Below are positions 32,801 through 42,684 of a stretch of 64,000 nucleotides of DNA, piece after piece; within the stretch, counting starts at the first letter, position 1; each line of letters starts with the position of its first letter. The notes beneath the pieces are model-generated. The model was not told the DNA's origin. It ran no database searches and saw only the letters and a program-made list of their open reading frames with translations. This DNA is from CAKZLS01 sp963786305 (GTDB lineage Bacteria > Pseudomonadota > Alphaproteobacteria > Rhodospirillales > Defluviicoccaceae), in assembly GCA_963786305.1 (NCBI GenBank), contig CAWAYL010000008.1:372001-436000 (forward strand), written 5' to 3'. Made by a program: the position numbers and the translations under genes.

Positions 32801-34310
32801 TCATCCAATCGAGTGCCCGGACCTATGAAGATAGCCGCAAACGCAAGCCAGTATCGCGACGCGATCAGCGGCGACGACAGCAACAGGTGCGTCAGATCGG
32901 CGTTCGACAGATGCGAGGTGAATGCCCGCGACAGCGGCGGCGCGATCATGCGGCTCGGCATTTCCGACGCTCAGCAGCGACACCAGCGAGGACGCCAGCA
33001 CCACGTCCGCGCGGCTTTCCTCCGAGACGTCGGCAACCACGCCTTTCAACGTCTGCAGCACCTTGCGGAAGATCACCAGGGAGGAGCCGAACCGTCCCCG
33101 CGCCTCGATCAGGGCGTCGTCCATGAGATCCATCAGCCAGCCGACGCCGGGCAGCGCGCCTTGACGAATGAGCGCCAGTTTTTCCTCGACGACGCGGCGA
33201 AGGGCATCGCCGTCGATACCGCCTTCGGCGAGCCCCGTGATCGCCTGCCGCGATCGCGCCCGGCGTCCAGCGTCGCCGCGCCGATCGAGGATCTGCGACA
33301 GCCGGACCTGATCCGGTTTGCTCAAATGACCCACCAGGCTCCAGTCGAGAATGGCCAGCCGCAGATCGTCCGTGACCATCAGGTTTCCGGCGTGAGGGTC
33401 GGCATGGAACAGGGTTTGCGGTCCCCGCGACCAGATGGGACGGGCGATCAGCGCACCGGTAATCAGGTCGGCCAGCCGCCGCCGGTCCTCGCGTCGCCAA
33501 GCGTCTCCACATCCGTGACCTTGCGGCCGTCGATCCGCTCCATGGCGGTCACGCGCGGCGTGCAGAACGGAAAGACCTCCGGCACGACGACCGAAGGAAC
33601 CTCGGCGTAGGCGACGCGGGCCATGCGCAGATGGTCCTGTTCCTTGTCGAGATGGACCTCGAAATACAGCAGGTCGCGGACCTGGGCGAAGGTGCTCTCG
33701 TAATCGATTTCGGGAATGGCGATAGTGCCGGCAGCGCTCGTCGAGCAGCGCGCCGATGTCGCGCAGCACCTCCAGTTCCTCGTGGAGCCGCTGCTCGATC
33801 CCGGGCTTCAACAGCTTGAAGACGCCGCGCCGGGCCTCGCCCTCGGCGTCGCGCCGCCAGACGAAGGGCACCACCACGGCAACGCTGGCCTCGGCCAACG
33901 GCTCCTCGTCGATGCTCACGTCGAGGCGGGACAACGGCCCCAGTTCGCGCTCCAGTTCGCCGGGGATCCACGCCAGGTCATCGGCCGGCTTCATCGTCTC
34001 CAATTGCTGAAGCAGCCGGCGGAACCGGCGCGGCAAGCGGCGGTCCCGCGCCATCACCTGGCCCAGCTTGTGAAGCGCCGGACAGCGATGGGCCATGGCC
34101 ACCAGGCGTTCGCCGACGCCGGCGTCGTCGGACATGGCCCGCCTGCTCCAACAGGATATCCGCCGCGCGCTCCGCCGGCAGGCTTTGCAGGAAATGGATC
34201 AGGCCGTCGACCACGGCCGGCCGGAAGCGCTCGTATTCAGCCGGAACCAGGGCTCCGAAATCGAGTCCCTGGCAGAACTCCATCCAATCGGGCAAGCTCT
34301 CCGTATTCAT
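32801..34310 (-). CDS. ABC1/AarF/UbiB-family atypical kinase
   Basis: About 500 residues with frame breaks near 34140, 33725, 33500 and 32965. The kinase-like core has ASVAVVVPFVWRRDAEGEA (ATP-binding region), FHADPHAGNLMVTDDLRLA (catalytic loop) and ILDWSLVG (Mg-binding Asp). A C-terminal hydrophobic helix (SPLIASRYWLAFAAIFIG) appears in the second frame, so the exact 3' end is uncertain. Members support ubiquinone synthesis or lipid homeostasis at the membrane through an unorthodox ATPase activity. No other ubi genes are visible here. Confidence 0.78.
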
Positions 34311-34460
34311 GTCGTCGCATTCAGGTCATCGTGTTCATGACGTCCATCTGCGTAATGTCCTCTTGCGGAGCTGTCGCCGCAATCGGCCTCCGCGGTGCGG
34401 GCGCGGACTTCGGGTGCGGCACTCTGCGAGGCATCACGCACGTTCGTAAAGATCACACTT

Positions 34461-35171
34461 TCACCCGCCAATCCAGTCCAAATCCGCGATCAGCGGAAGA
34501 TGATCCGAAGCGGCGCCGCGTTCCGCAAAACCCGGCTTTCGCGGACATGAAGCGGCGATCTGCACCAGATACGGTCCAGCGCGAAAACCGGATGCCAGGA
34601 GGGATAAGTGGCGGCGACCGCGCGCGGATTGAAACGCCGGAGCCAGGCCCAGGTGGGTCGCGCTTCGTCGCCTCAATTCGTTGAAATCGCCGGCGACGAT
34701 GGTCGCCCCATCGGGTTGTCCCTGCATGAGGGCGCGGAGCGCCTCCGTCTGCCCCCTCCTCTCGCCGCGCCTGAGCCCGAAATGGGCGCCGATCACCCGC
34801 ACCGGTCCGTAACGGCGTTTGCGCCTCGAGGTCGATGATGGCGCGACGCTCCCGACCGGCGGCGGAGATGTCGTGCACGCCAGAGCGCCGCAGTGGCCAG
34901 CGGCTGAGCACCACATGTCCGTAGTCACCGTCGTCGGTCTCGATCGTTCGCGCTTCGGCCGCGTGGCCGCCGATCCGATCGCGCAGAAACACGAACACGT
35001 CGAGACCATTGCTCCGCCGCCGGCGGGAATCCACTTCCTGCAACGCGACGATATCCGGCGACAGGCGCGCGCACGATGGACGACGACACGGTCCGGATCG
35101 AACCGGCCGTCGCCGCCGACACAGGCATGAACGTTCCAGGTCACCACGCGCACGCGATTTTCGCCTCGCAT
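34461..35171 (-). CDS. Endonuclease/exonuclease/phosphatase family protein
   Basis: About 236 codons with several frame breaks. Recognisable EEP motifs are VVTWNVHACVG at the N-terminus, DIVALQEVDSRR, GHVVLSRWPL, VIGAHFGLRRGER, TIVAGDFNE and finally SDHLPLIADLDW. These cover the metal-binding Glu and the Asn/Asp/His active-site set. The family includes DNases and phospholipid or inositol phosphatases. It starts 6 bp after the phospholipase D-TVP38 fusion gene, so the two are almost certainly co-transcribed. Confidence 0.75.
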   Translation of the reverse strand: MRGENRVRVVTWNVHACVGGDGRFDPDRVVVHRARACRRISSRCRKWIPAGGGAMVSTCSCFCAIGSAATRPKRERSRPTTVTTDMWCSAAGHCGALACTTSPPPVGSVAPSSTSRRKRRYGPVRVIGAHFGLRRGERRGQTEALRALMQGQPDGATIVAGDFNELRRRSATHLGLAPAFQSARGRRHLSLLASGFRAGPYLVQIAASCPRKPGFAERGAASDHLPLIADLDWIGG

Positions 35172-35177
35172 CGCCCG

Positions 35178-37321
35178 TCATGTCATTTTCGGCGGCGCGA
35201 CAGCGTCAGCCTGCAGGACCACGGTCAGCGCGATCCAGACGGCGACGACCAGAACCAGCAGCGCGATGTTGGCGGCGCTCGGGTTCTGCAGGATATGCCG
35301 GAGCCGGTCGCCCAGAGCCGTCATCACGGCGATACCCGGCGCCATGCCGAACAGCGTGCCGACAATGTAGTCGCGGAACCGGATGTGCGATGCTCCGGAG
35401 ATGAGATTGACGATGGTGAACGGCGCCACCGGAACCAGGCGCAGCACGGCCACCGACACGATCCCCCGTTTTCCCAGGGCCCGGCTGACCTTGTTGAGCC
35501 GCTGGCCGATCAATTGGCGCAGACCGCTTCGTCCCGCGACGGCGCCGATCTGATAGGTCAGCGCGGCGCTGAGGATCGAACCGGCGGCGGCATAGAGGAA
35601 CCCCGTCGAACGGACCGAAGGTCATGGCGGTCGCCGCGATCAGCACCGTCACCGGAAACATCACGATACCGCCCGCCACGAAGGCCGCCGAGGGCGACAA
35701 GCGGCGCCCATGAATGCTGGGCGAAATCCGTGACCAAGGCCTCCAGCCGCGCCGGGTCGACCCATTCAGCCAGCGGCGAATACCGCCAAAGCAGGGCCAA
35801 GCCCACCAGGACCGCGGCCGCCAGTCCGAATTTGACCATCGGATTGCCGGCGGCCGCCTGACGGGTCCGGCTTCGGGCTCGAACATGCCGCCGACGAGAT
35901 CTTCGTGGTCGATGGGCCGCTCGGAGTCCGCCACCTCTCTCAGGGTGTGCGCCAGATCGTCGTCCCACTGGGCGTGATCGTCGATCGTCGCCAGTCGGCG
36001 GCCTTCCCTGACCAGTTGATCGAGCGCGCGGAGGGGCGACGCATTGTCGGCGAAGCCGCACTTTACCGCCTCCGGCGACAGGCCCAGGTGTTCGCCCAGT
36101 AACCGGTCGCGCACCGCCGCGATCGCCTCCGCCTCCGCCGGGCTGGACGCTTCGATGGCGAGATTGCACTCGGTGTCCATGCCCATGGACCGGTTGTTGA
36201 GGTTGGCGGAGCCGATCATCAGGAATTGATCATCGACGATGATCAGTTTGGCGTGAACCATCACCGGCATCTCGTCGTCGCCATCCGATCACTACCGGAT
36301 AGAGCAGGCGAAAACGATCGGCCACGCCCTCGCGTTCGAGGCGGCGGACGAACAGGGCCCGGCCGGCGCCCATGGCACGGGCCTCCAACCAACTTGCCGG
36401 CTCCTTGGGGCCGACGACCACCACTTCAAGCCTTGGGTTCTCCTTCATCCTGCGAACCAGCGCGTCGGCAAACGCCTCCGAGGTCAGATACTGATTTTCG
36501 ATGTAGATGAAGCGCTCCGCCGCGGCGACGGCGGCGCGGTAGAGGTCCTTGACTTCGTGTACTTCCGAGCGGTGCGACATCTCCGGCATTGTCCGGGCAA
36601 CGCCGATCGGCACATCGGTGAAATCAGCGGCGACGCCGTCCGGCCATGGATCTCCGGTTGGTTTCAGCGGCCCGATCGCCCGGCACGACGCCTCCAGCCA
36701 GCGGTCCCGGACCAGTTCCGCCAGCGCGCCCGCCGCCGCGCCGTCAACCACCATCTGCATGTCGTGGAACGGTGGGCAAGCTTCGCCGCTCGGATCAGTC
36801 CGGTTCGGATCGCGAGCACGGTGCTCCCGCGTATCCCAGCGGCCGATGGCGAGGTCCACGCCGCCGCAGAACGCGATCGCGTCATCGACGACAACGATCT
36901 TCTGATGGTGGCACGAACCTATAGGCAGGACGTCATCGAGGCAAACGTCGATCTGTCGCGGCGTCATCCAGCCGAGCTTCAGGTTGGGCATCGACTCGCG
37001 ATCCAGCGCATAAAGCACCGAGAAATCCCACAGGAGAACATTCACCGCGAGTTCGGGACGGCGTTCCACCATGTGCGTCAACAGCGCCTTCAATTGTTCC
37101 GGCGCGCCATCGTCGCTGGCGCCCTTTTCCCCAACGACGCGGACCCGGGTGTCGATGTCCCACCCGACAATGAAGACCGAGCGCGTGGCTTTTAGAAGCG
37201 ACGACCGCAGGGCCGCGAAATAGGTGGCGCCATCAACGAGGACGGCCGCCCGGGGCGCCGTCTCCAAGCGCCAGCACGTCTCCCCTGGACGCAGGATTTC
37301 CGGTTGTCGTTGTCTGGTCAT
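35178..37321 (-). CDS. Phospholipase D-TVP38/TMEM64 (DedA-like) fusion protein
   Basis: About 714 residues. The N-terminal half holds two HKD motifs (SCHHQKIVVVDDAIAFCGG near residues 150-170; MVHAKLIIVDDQFLMIGSAN near 350), the signature of phospholipase D/cardiolipin synthase. The C-terminal third is a membrane TVP38/TMEM64 domain (FPVTVLIAATAMTFGPF; RLVPVAPFTIVNLISGAS; YIVGTLFGMAPG). Breaks near 36275, 35870, 35705 and 35605 need bridging. The domain order is a known fusion and suggests phospholipid synthesis or remodelling coupled to lipid transport. ATG 37321 (MTRQRQPEIL) is preferred as start. Confidence 0.82.
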
Positions 37322-37430
37322 TACCTGTCGAAACGCATCTATCGCTGGCCGACGGTCCCACCGTGAGCGCGCGCCATGCACGCACGATCAGGCGAGCACC
37401 CGCGACCTTCACATAGGAGGAGACCACCAA

Positions 37431-38577
37431 TTAGTCCACCGGCCTTGGTCGCGCGAGGAAAACGCGGACCGCCTGTTCGGTGGCGCGGGCGAGATACTCG
37501 GCCGCCCGGGTCATGGCGTCCTCCAGGGTGACCGGACCGGGGCAAAGGCTGAATACCGCGTCGATGCCGACGTCATGGAGTTCGCCGAGCCCCTCGCCGA
37601 TGCTGCCGGCGATGGCGATGCAGGGCACGCCGCGAGCCCGGGCGGCGGCGCCGACGCCGGCCGGCGCCTTGCCGCGCGCGGTCTGGCAATCGATCTGGCC
37701 CTCGCCGGTCAGAACCAGATCCGCTCCGTCCAGCTTGCCGTCCAGATCCACCAGTTCCAGGACCAGATCGACCCCGCGGCGCAATTCGGCGTCCAGGAAC
37801 GCCCGCAGCCCGGCGCCAAGCCCGCCGGCCGCGCCGGAACCGGGGAGATCGCGGACGTCGATGCCGAGTTCTTTCTCGATCACATCCGCCAGATTGGCGA
37901 GCCCCGCGTCGAGAGCCTCGACCTGTTCCGGCGACGCGCCCTTCTGCGGACCATAGACATGGGCGGCGCCCGAGGAGCCGCACAACGGATTGTCCACATC
38001 GCAGACGGCCTCGATGCGAACCGCCGCCACGCGCCGATCGAGCCCCGTCATGTCGATGCCACGGATCCGGCCCAGTTCGCCTCCTACCGGTTCCACTGGC
38101 CTTTGCCGGTCGTCGAGAAAGCGTACGCCGAGGGCGGCCGCCATGCCGATGCCGCCGTCGTTGGTGGCGCTGCCGCCGATACCGACACCGATCCGCGACA
38201 CACCGAGATCGAGAGCGGCGCGGATCAACTCGCCGGTTCCCCGGGTGGTGGTGAGGATGGGATCGCGGCGGTTCTCGGCCAGCAGCGCGAGGCCGCTCGC
38301 GAGCGCCATCTCCACGGCCGCGAAATCCAGGGCCGGAGCATAACAGAAGGTGGCCTCCAGGGGCTCGTTCCGGGGACCGGCGAACGCGGACGGAGCGGGG
38401 CTCGCCGCCGAGGCTCTCGATAGCGACATCCACCAGTCCGTCGCCGCCATCCGCCACCGGAACGCAACGACGTCGGCGTCGGTGACGGCGCGCCGCGCTC
38501 CGGCGGCCATGGCGTCGGCCGCCTCGCTGGCGGCGAGACATCCCTTGAAGGCGTTGGGCGCACAGACGATTTTCATG
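37431..38577 (-). CDS. Glycerate kinase (GarK/GlxK family)
   Basis: About 382 residues, start MKIVCAPNAFKGCLAASEAAD. Further motifs are PVADGGDGLVDVAI (second frame, break near 38460-38400), GVGIGGSATNDGGIGMA, GAAGGLGAGLRAFL and LTGEGQIDCQTARGKAP. These match the bacterial glycerate kinase type that phosphorylates glycerate to 2-phosphoglycerate. It is immediately downstream (31 bp) of glnS on the same strand. Confidence 0.88.
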
Positions 38578-38608
38578 GCGGAGTTCCGAAGGCATGAACG
38601 CGCGCGGT

Positions 38609-40316
38609 TTAAGGCTGTGGCTTTGGCTGGCCCTTGGCCTGGACCTTCGCCCAGGTGTCGCGCAGACCGATGGTGCGGTTGAAGACCAGTCGGTCCGGCT
38701 TTCGAGTCGGTATCGGGGCAGAAGTAACCCTGGCGCTCGAACTGCACGGTTTCGCCGGTCGCGGTTTCCGCCAGCGCCGGCTCCAGCCGGCAGCCGCTCA
38801 GAACCTCCAGGGACCGCGGATTGATGTCGTCGAGAACATCGCCCTCGGCGCCCGGATCGGGCCGCGAGAACAGATGATCGTAGATGCGCACCTCCGCCGG
38901 AACGGCGTGCGCCGCCGACACCCAGTGCAGGGTCGCCTTGACCTTGCGGCCGTCGGGAGAATCGCCGCCGCGGCTGGCCGGATCGTAAGTGCAGCGCAGT
39001 TCCACGACCTCGCCGGCCTGCGTCCTTGATCGCGTCGGTGCAGGTGACGAAATAGGCATAGCGCAGCCGCACTTCCCGGCCGGGAGCCAGGCGGAAAAAC
39101 TTTTTCGGCGGATCCTCCATGAAGTCCTCGCGCTCGATATAGAGCTCGCGCGAAAACGGCACCGCGCGGGTTCCGGCATCGGGATCCTCGGGGTTGTTGA
39201 TCGCCCGCAAGTTCCTCGCTCTCGCCTTCGGGATAATTGTCGATCACCACCTTCACCGGCCGCAACACCGCCATTCGCCGCGGGGCGGTCCGGTTCAGCA
39301 CCTCGCGCACGCAGTGATCGAGCAGCGCCACCTCATGTACGCTGTAGCTCTTGGCGACGCCGATGCGCTGGGCGAAGTCGCGGAGCGCGGCGGCGGGGAT
39401 GCCGCGGCGGCGCAATCCCGCCAGCGTCGGCATCCGCGGATCGTCCCAGCCGCCGACATGCCCGTCGCGGACCAACTGGGTCAGCCGGCGCTTGGACAGT
39501 ACCGTATAGGTCAGCTCCAGGCGCGCGAATTCGTACTGCCGGGGCCGCGACGGCACCGGCAGGTTCTCGATGAACCAGTCGTAGAGCGGCCGGTGATCCT
39601 CGAATTCCAGGGTGCAGATGGAATGGGTGATGTGCTCGATGGCGTCGGACTGGCCATGGGTGAAGTCATAGGTGGGATAGATGCACCAGGCGTCGCCGGT
39701 GCGCGGATGGGTGGCATGCAGGATGCGGTACATCGCCGGGTCGCGCATGTTCATGTTGCCGGACGCCATGTCCACCTTGGCGCGCAGCACCCGGGCACCG
39801 TCGGCGAATTCGCCGGCCCGCATCCGGCGGAACAGATCCAGGTTCTCTTCCACCGATCGGTCGCGATAGGGACTGTTCTTGCCGGGTTCGGTCAGGGTGC
39901 CGCGATAGGCGCGCATCTCTTCCGCCGAAAGATCGTCCACATAGGCCTTGCCGGCGCGGATCAGATCCTCGGCCCAGTCGTAAAGCTGCTCGAAGTAATC
40001 GGAGGCAAAGTACAGGTCCTCGCCCCAGTCGAACCCCAGCCACAGGACGTCGCGCTTGATGGATTCGATGAATTCCAGTCTCTTCCTTGACCGGGTTGGT
40101 ATCGTCGAAGCGCAGGTGACAGCGCCCGGCGAATTCCCGAGCGATGCCGAAGTTGAGACAAATGGATTTGGCATGACCGATATGGAGATAACCGTTCGGC
40201 TCGGGCGGGAACCGGGTGATCACGTTCCGATGACGGCCGGCGTTCAGGTCCGCGCCGACGACGTCGCGGATGAAATCCCGGCGGTTGTCCTCCGTCGCGC
40301 GTTCTGCTTCGCTCAT
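38609..40316 (-). CDS. glnS: Glutamine-tRNA ligase (GlnRS)
   Basis: About 569 residues. Class I motifs are FPPEPNGYLHIGHAKS (HIGH) and VLSKRRLTQLV (KMSKS-like). Further GlnRS blocks are DAIEHITHSICTLEFEDHRP, YDWFIENLPV and EFARLELTYT. The anticodon-binding beta-barrels follow (YFCPDTDSKA, DRLVFNRTIGLRDTW). Breaks near 40080, 39205, 39025 and 38695; removing one A near 40080 restores VKEELEFIESI. GlnRS is uncommon in Alphaproteobacteria, many of which make Gln-tRNA through GatCAB. Confidence 0.95.
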
Positions 40317-40687
40317 TCTGTCCAGCTCCGAAATGTGGGCTCCACGGTAACAACCGGGAGGCAGAGCCGCGTCTGCGTCTCGGTGCTTCTGTCTGCCAGA
40401 AAAGCCGCGGCCCGCCAAGCCCCGGTGGTCGGGGAAACCGGCGGCGACGATAGGCCACGATGCCCAAACGGTCAAGGAATGTGTTCCTGTTCAATGATGC
40501 CAGGCGCCAACCCTGCCGGCCGCCGCCGGATTGACGCCGAATTCGCTATTGCGTCGCCTGGGGAGTCTGTGTACCCAAACAAGAGGGCCGAAACGATCCG
40601 TCAGCGCATCGTTCCCCTCGACGTTGCACATGGGTTATGCTCTCCCAATATCGTATCTGAAACTCTTTCATCACCACGGAGCGCGTC
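40317..40687 (+). other. Intergenic region between glnS and a small-gene operon
   Basis: 371 bp between divergent genes. I see no convincing gene. A TTGCAC hexamer near 40625 followed by an AT-rich segment (CCAATATCGTATC) could be a promoter for the plus-strand genes but is weak. A 29-codon frame starting at 40459 has no supporting features. Confidence 0.4.
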
Positions 40688-40846
40688 TTGGATCGCCAGT
40701 TTGCAGAATGGGACCTCTTCCCGGTGGCGCTCGTGCTGGGCGTGGTCATGTTGTTAATCCTGACCCTCGACGGCGGCGAGGAGCCGGCGGAAGCGGCGGA
40801 CCCGAATCCCGTCGTCGCGCCCGCGGGACAGACGACGGCGCGATGA
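40688..40846 (+). CDS. Small single-pass membrane protein
   Basis: 52 residues from a TTG at 40688, with GGAG six bases upstream. LFPVALVLGVVMLLILTL forms one transmembrane helix near residues 10-28. A short acidic, alanine- and proline-rich tail follows. The stop (TGA 40844) overlaps the ATG of the next gene (ATGA), a strong sign that both are real and coupled. No family is recognised. Confidence 0.6.
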   Translation: MDRQFAEWDLFPVALVLGVVMLLILTLDGGEEPAEAADPNPVVAPAGQTTAR

Positions 40847-41104
40847 GCCGTCGCGATCAATCGGCGATCGCGCGCGTCGCCGATCGCTGCCGTAATGCTG
40901 GCGGGACTGTTGACGGCCTGCGGCACCCGCGAGCCACCGCCCGATTTGAACGCCCCGCCGACGCAACGCGAATGGCGGCTTCTCGGGGTGGATGCCTCCG
41001 ACCCTTACTTCCTGAAGCGCTTTCGCCGCTGCGTTCAATGGAAGTCCCAGCAGATCTGCAGGCAGGAGCCTTACGGCGACGATGGCGGCGGCGGCTTCCA
41101 GTAA
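40843..41104 (+). CDS. Small lipoprotein
   Basis: About 87 codons. The ATG overlaps the previous stop. The N-terminal signal contains the lipobox LLTACGT (Cys near residue 27) once a frame break near 40895 is bridged. The mature part ends FLKRFRRCVQWKSQQICRQE with two more Cys that could form a disulfide. It precedes the AlaX gene by 20 bp. No homologous family is known to me. Confidence 0.55.
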
Positions 41105-41124
41105 AATCCGTCGAGGGTGTCGCG

Positions 41125-41772
41125 ATGAACAACGCGGTTGAAAAGGCGTTCTGGTCGGATCCGTACGCGACGACGTTGGAGACCATCGTGGCCGATGTCG
41201 TGGGCGACGACATCACCGTGCAACGAACCGTCTTCTTCGCGTTCTCCGGCGGTCAGGAAAGCGATACCGGCACCATCGGCGGCCACCGTGTGGCGCAGGC
41301 GCGCAAGGTGGGCCGGCAGATCGACTACACCCTGGAGCCCGGCCACGGCCTCCGGCCCGGCGATCCGGTCACCATGGCCATCGATTGGCCACGGCGCCAC
41401 CGGTTGATGCGACTTCACCTCGCCGCCGAAATAATCCTGGAGTTGGTGTACCGGGAGATGGATCCGATCGAGAAGATCGGCGCCCATATCGCCGAGGACA
41501 AGGCCCGCATCGATTTCGCTTGGGACGAAACGCTCGCCGCCGCGCTCCCGGAGCTTCATCGGAAAGCCGCCGCGCTCATCAAGGCCGACCATCCCTTCAT
41601 CACCGGCTTCAGCGACGCGGTGGCGGAGCGCCGCTACTGGGAGATCGCCGGGTTCGCCCGGGTGCCGTGCGGCGGAACGCACCTGAAATTCACCGGTGAG
41701 ATCGGCGCCATCCGGCTCAGACGGCGAAATCCCGGAAAAGGCAAGGACCGCATCGAATTTACCCTCGCTTAA
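41125..41772 (+). CDS. AlaX-like trans-editing alanyl-tRNA deacylase
   Basis: Intact 215 residues. The N-terminal part resembles the short beta-domain before the AlaRS editing site (TVFFAFSGGQESDTGTIGG). The zinc site has LMRLHLAAEIIL and CGGTHLKFTGEIG. The CxxxH half is intact, but the usual HxxxH half reads HLAAE, so one zinc His is replaced by Glu. AlaX proteins remove Ser or Gly mischarged on tRNA-Ala. The gene overlaps the LysR stop at its 3' end (convergent). Confidence 0.8.
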   Translation: MNNAVEKAFWSDPYATTLETIVADVVGDDITVQRTVFFAFSGGQESDTGTIGGHRVAQARKVGRQIDYTLEPGHGLRPGDPVTMAIDWPRRHRLMRLHLAAEIILELVYREMDPIEKIGAHIAEDKARIDFAWDETLAAALPELHRKAAALIKADHPFITGFSDAVAERRYWEIAGFARVPCGGTHLKFTGEIGAIRLRRRNPGKGKDRIEFTLA

Positions 41773-42680
41773 GTCAACCGCCACGGCGGCACCGGGGTGA
41801 ACTTTTCGGAAAGAAAGTCCACGAACGCCCGGACCTTGGGCGAGAGATGCCGGCGGTGCGGGTACATCACGTGGATCGGCAGGCGGACGAACCGGTGGCA
41901 ATGGGCGAGCACCGGCACCAGCCGGCCCATGCGAATATCCGGGGCGACGCGGTATTCCGCCATGTGGGCGATCCCCAGCCCAGCCAGCACGATCTCGTGC
42001 AGGGCTTCGCCGTTATTGACTTCGGCATTGCCGTTAACGCGAACGGAATAGGGCCCGTCCGCCCCCTCGAACGGCCAGTCGTTCAGTCCGCCGGGGTTGC
42101 CGGTCCAGGTGATGCAATTGTGATGTTCGAGATCAGCGGGATTGCGGGGCGCGCCATGACGCTCCAGGTACGCCGGCGTCGCGCAAATGGTGCGGTGATC
42201 CTCGGCCAGCAGCCGCGAGATCAGCGATAAATCGCCTAATGCGCCGGTCCGCACGCCCACATCGACCCCTTCTTCCACGAGGTCGACGATGCGGTCGCTG
42301 ACGCTGAGCTCGAGATGGACTTCCGGATTCCGATCGAGAAATTCCGGCAACAGCGGCGCGATCTGGTTGGTGGCGAAGGCCGCCGCGGCGGTGACCCGCA
42401 GCCGTCCGCGCGGCGCCGCGTGCAACCGGGTCACCGCCTGTTCCGCCTCGTCTATTTCCTCGAGGATATGCGCGCTCCGCTGGTAATAGGCCTCGCCCTC
42501 GTCGGTGAGGCTGAGCCGCCGGGTGGTGCGGTTCAAAAGCCGCGCCCCCAGCCGGTCCTCCAGCCGCGACACCAGCTTGCTGACCGCCGACGGCGTCAGG
42601 CCGAGCGCGCGGGCGGCGGCCGAGAACCCGCCCTCGTCCACGACACGCACGAATACGGCCATTTCACCGGAAGCATCCAT
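41769..42680 (-). CDS. LysR-family transcriptional regulator
   Basis: Intact, about 303 residues. The winged helix-turn-helix is at residues 5-62 (GGFSAAARALGLTPSAVSKL; LGARLLNRTTRRLSLT) and the LysR substrate-binding domain follows. The start ATG 42680 gives the usual MDAS..EMAVFVRVV beginning. It belongs to the subgroup often annotated as regulators of oxidoreductases or efflux, but no target is apparent. A transposase stop lies 4 bp before its start, so its native promoter has probably been displaced. Confidence 0.9.
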   Translation of the reverse strand: MDASGEMAVFVRVVDEGGFSAAARALGLTPSAVSKLVSRLEDRLGARLLNRTTRRLSLTDEGEAYYQRSAHILEEIDEAEQAVTRLHAAPRGRLRVTAAAAFATNQIAPLLPEFLDRNPEVHLELSVSDRIVDLVEEGVDVGVRTGALGDLSLISRLLAEDHRTICATPAYLERHGAPRNPADLEHHNCITWTGNPGGLNDWPFEGADGPYSVRVNGNAEVNNGEALHEIVLAGLGIAHMAEYRVAPDIRMGRLVPVLAHCHRFVRLPIHVMYPHRRHLSPKVRAFVDFLSEKFTPVPPWRLT

Positions 42681-42684
42681 CAAA

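Noticed and set aside
32290..32961. Minus-strand frame extending the UbiB-like gene to 32290
   Set aside because: It runs antisense through the whole GlcG-like gene; only its first part (up to about 32801) matches a membrane helix expected for UbiB.
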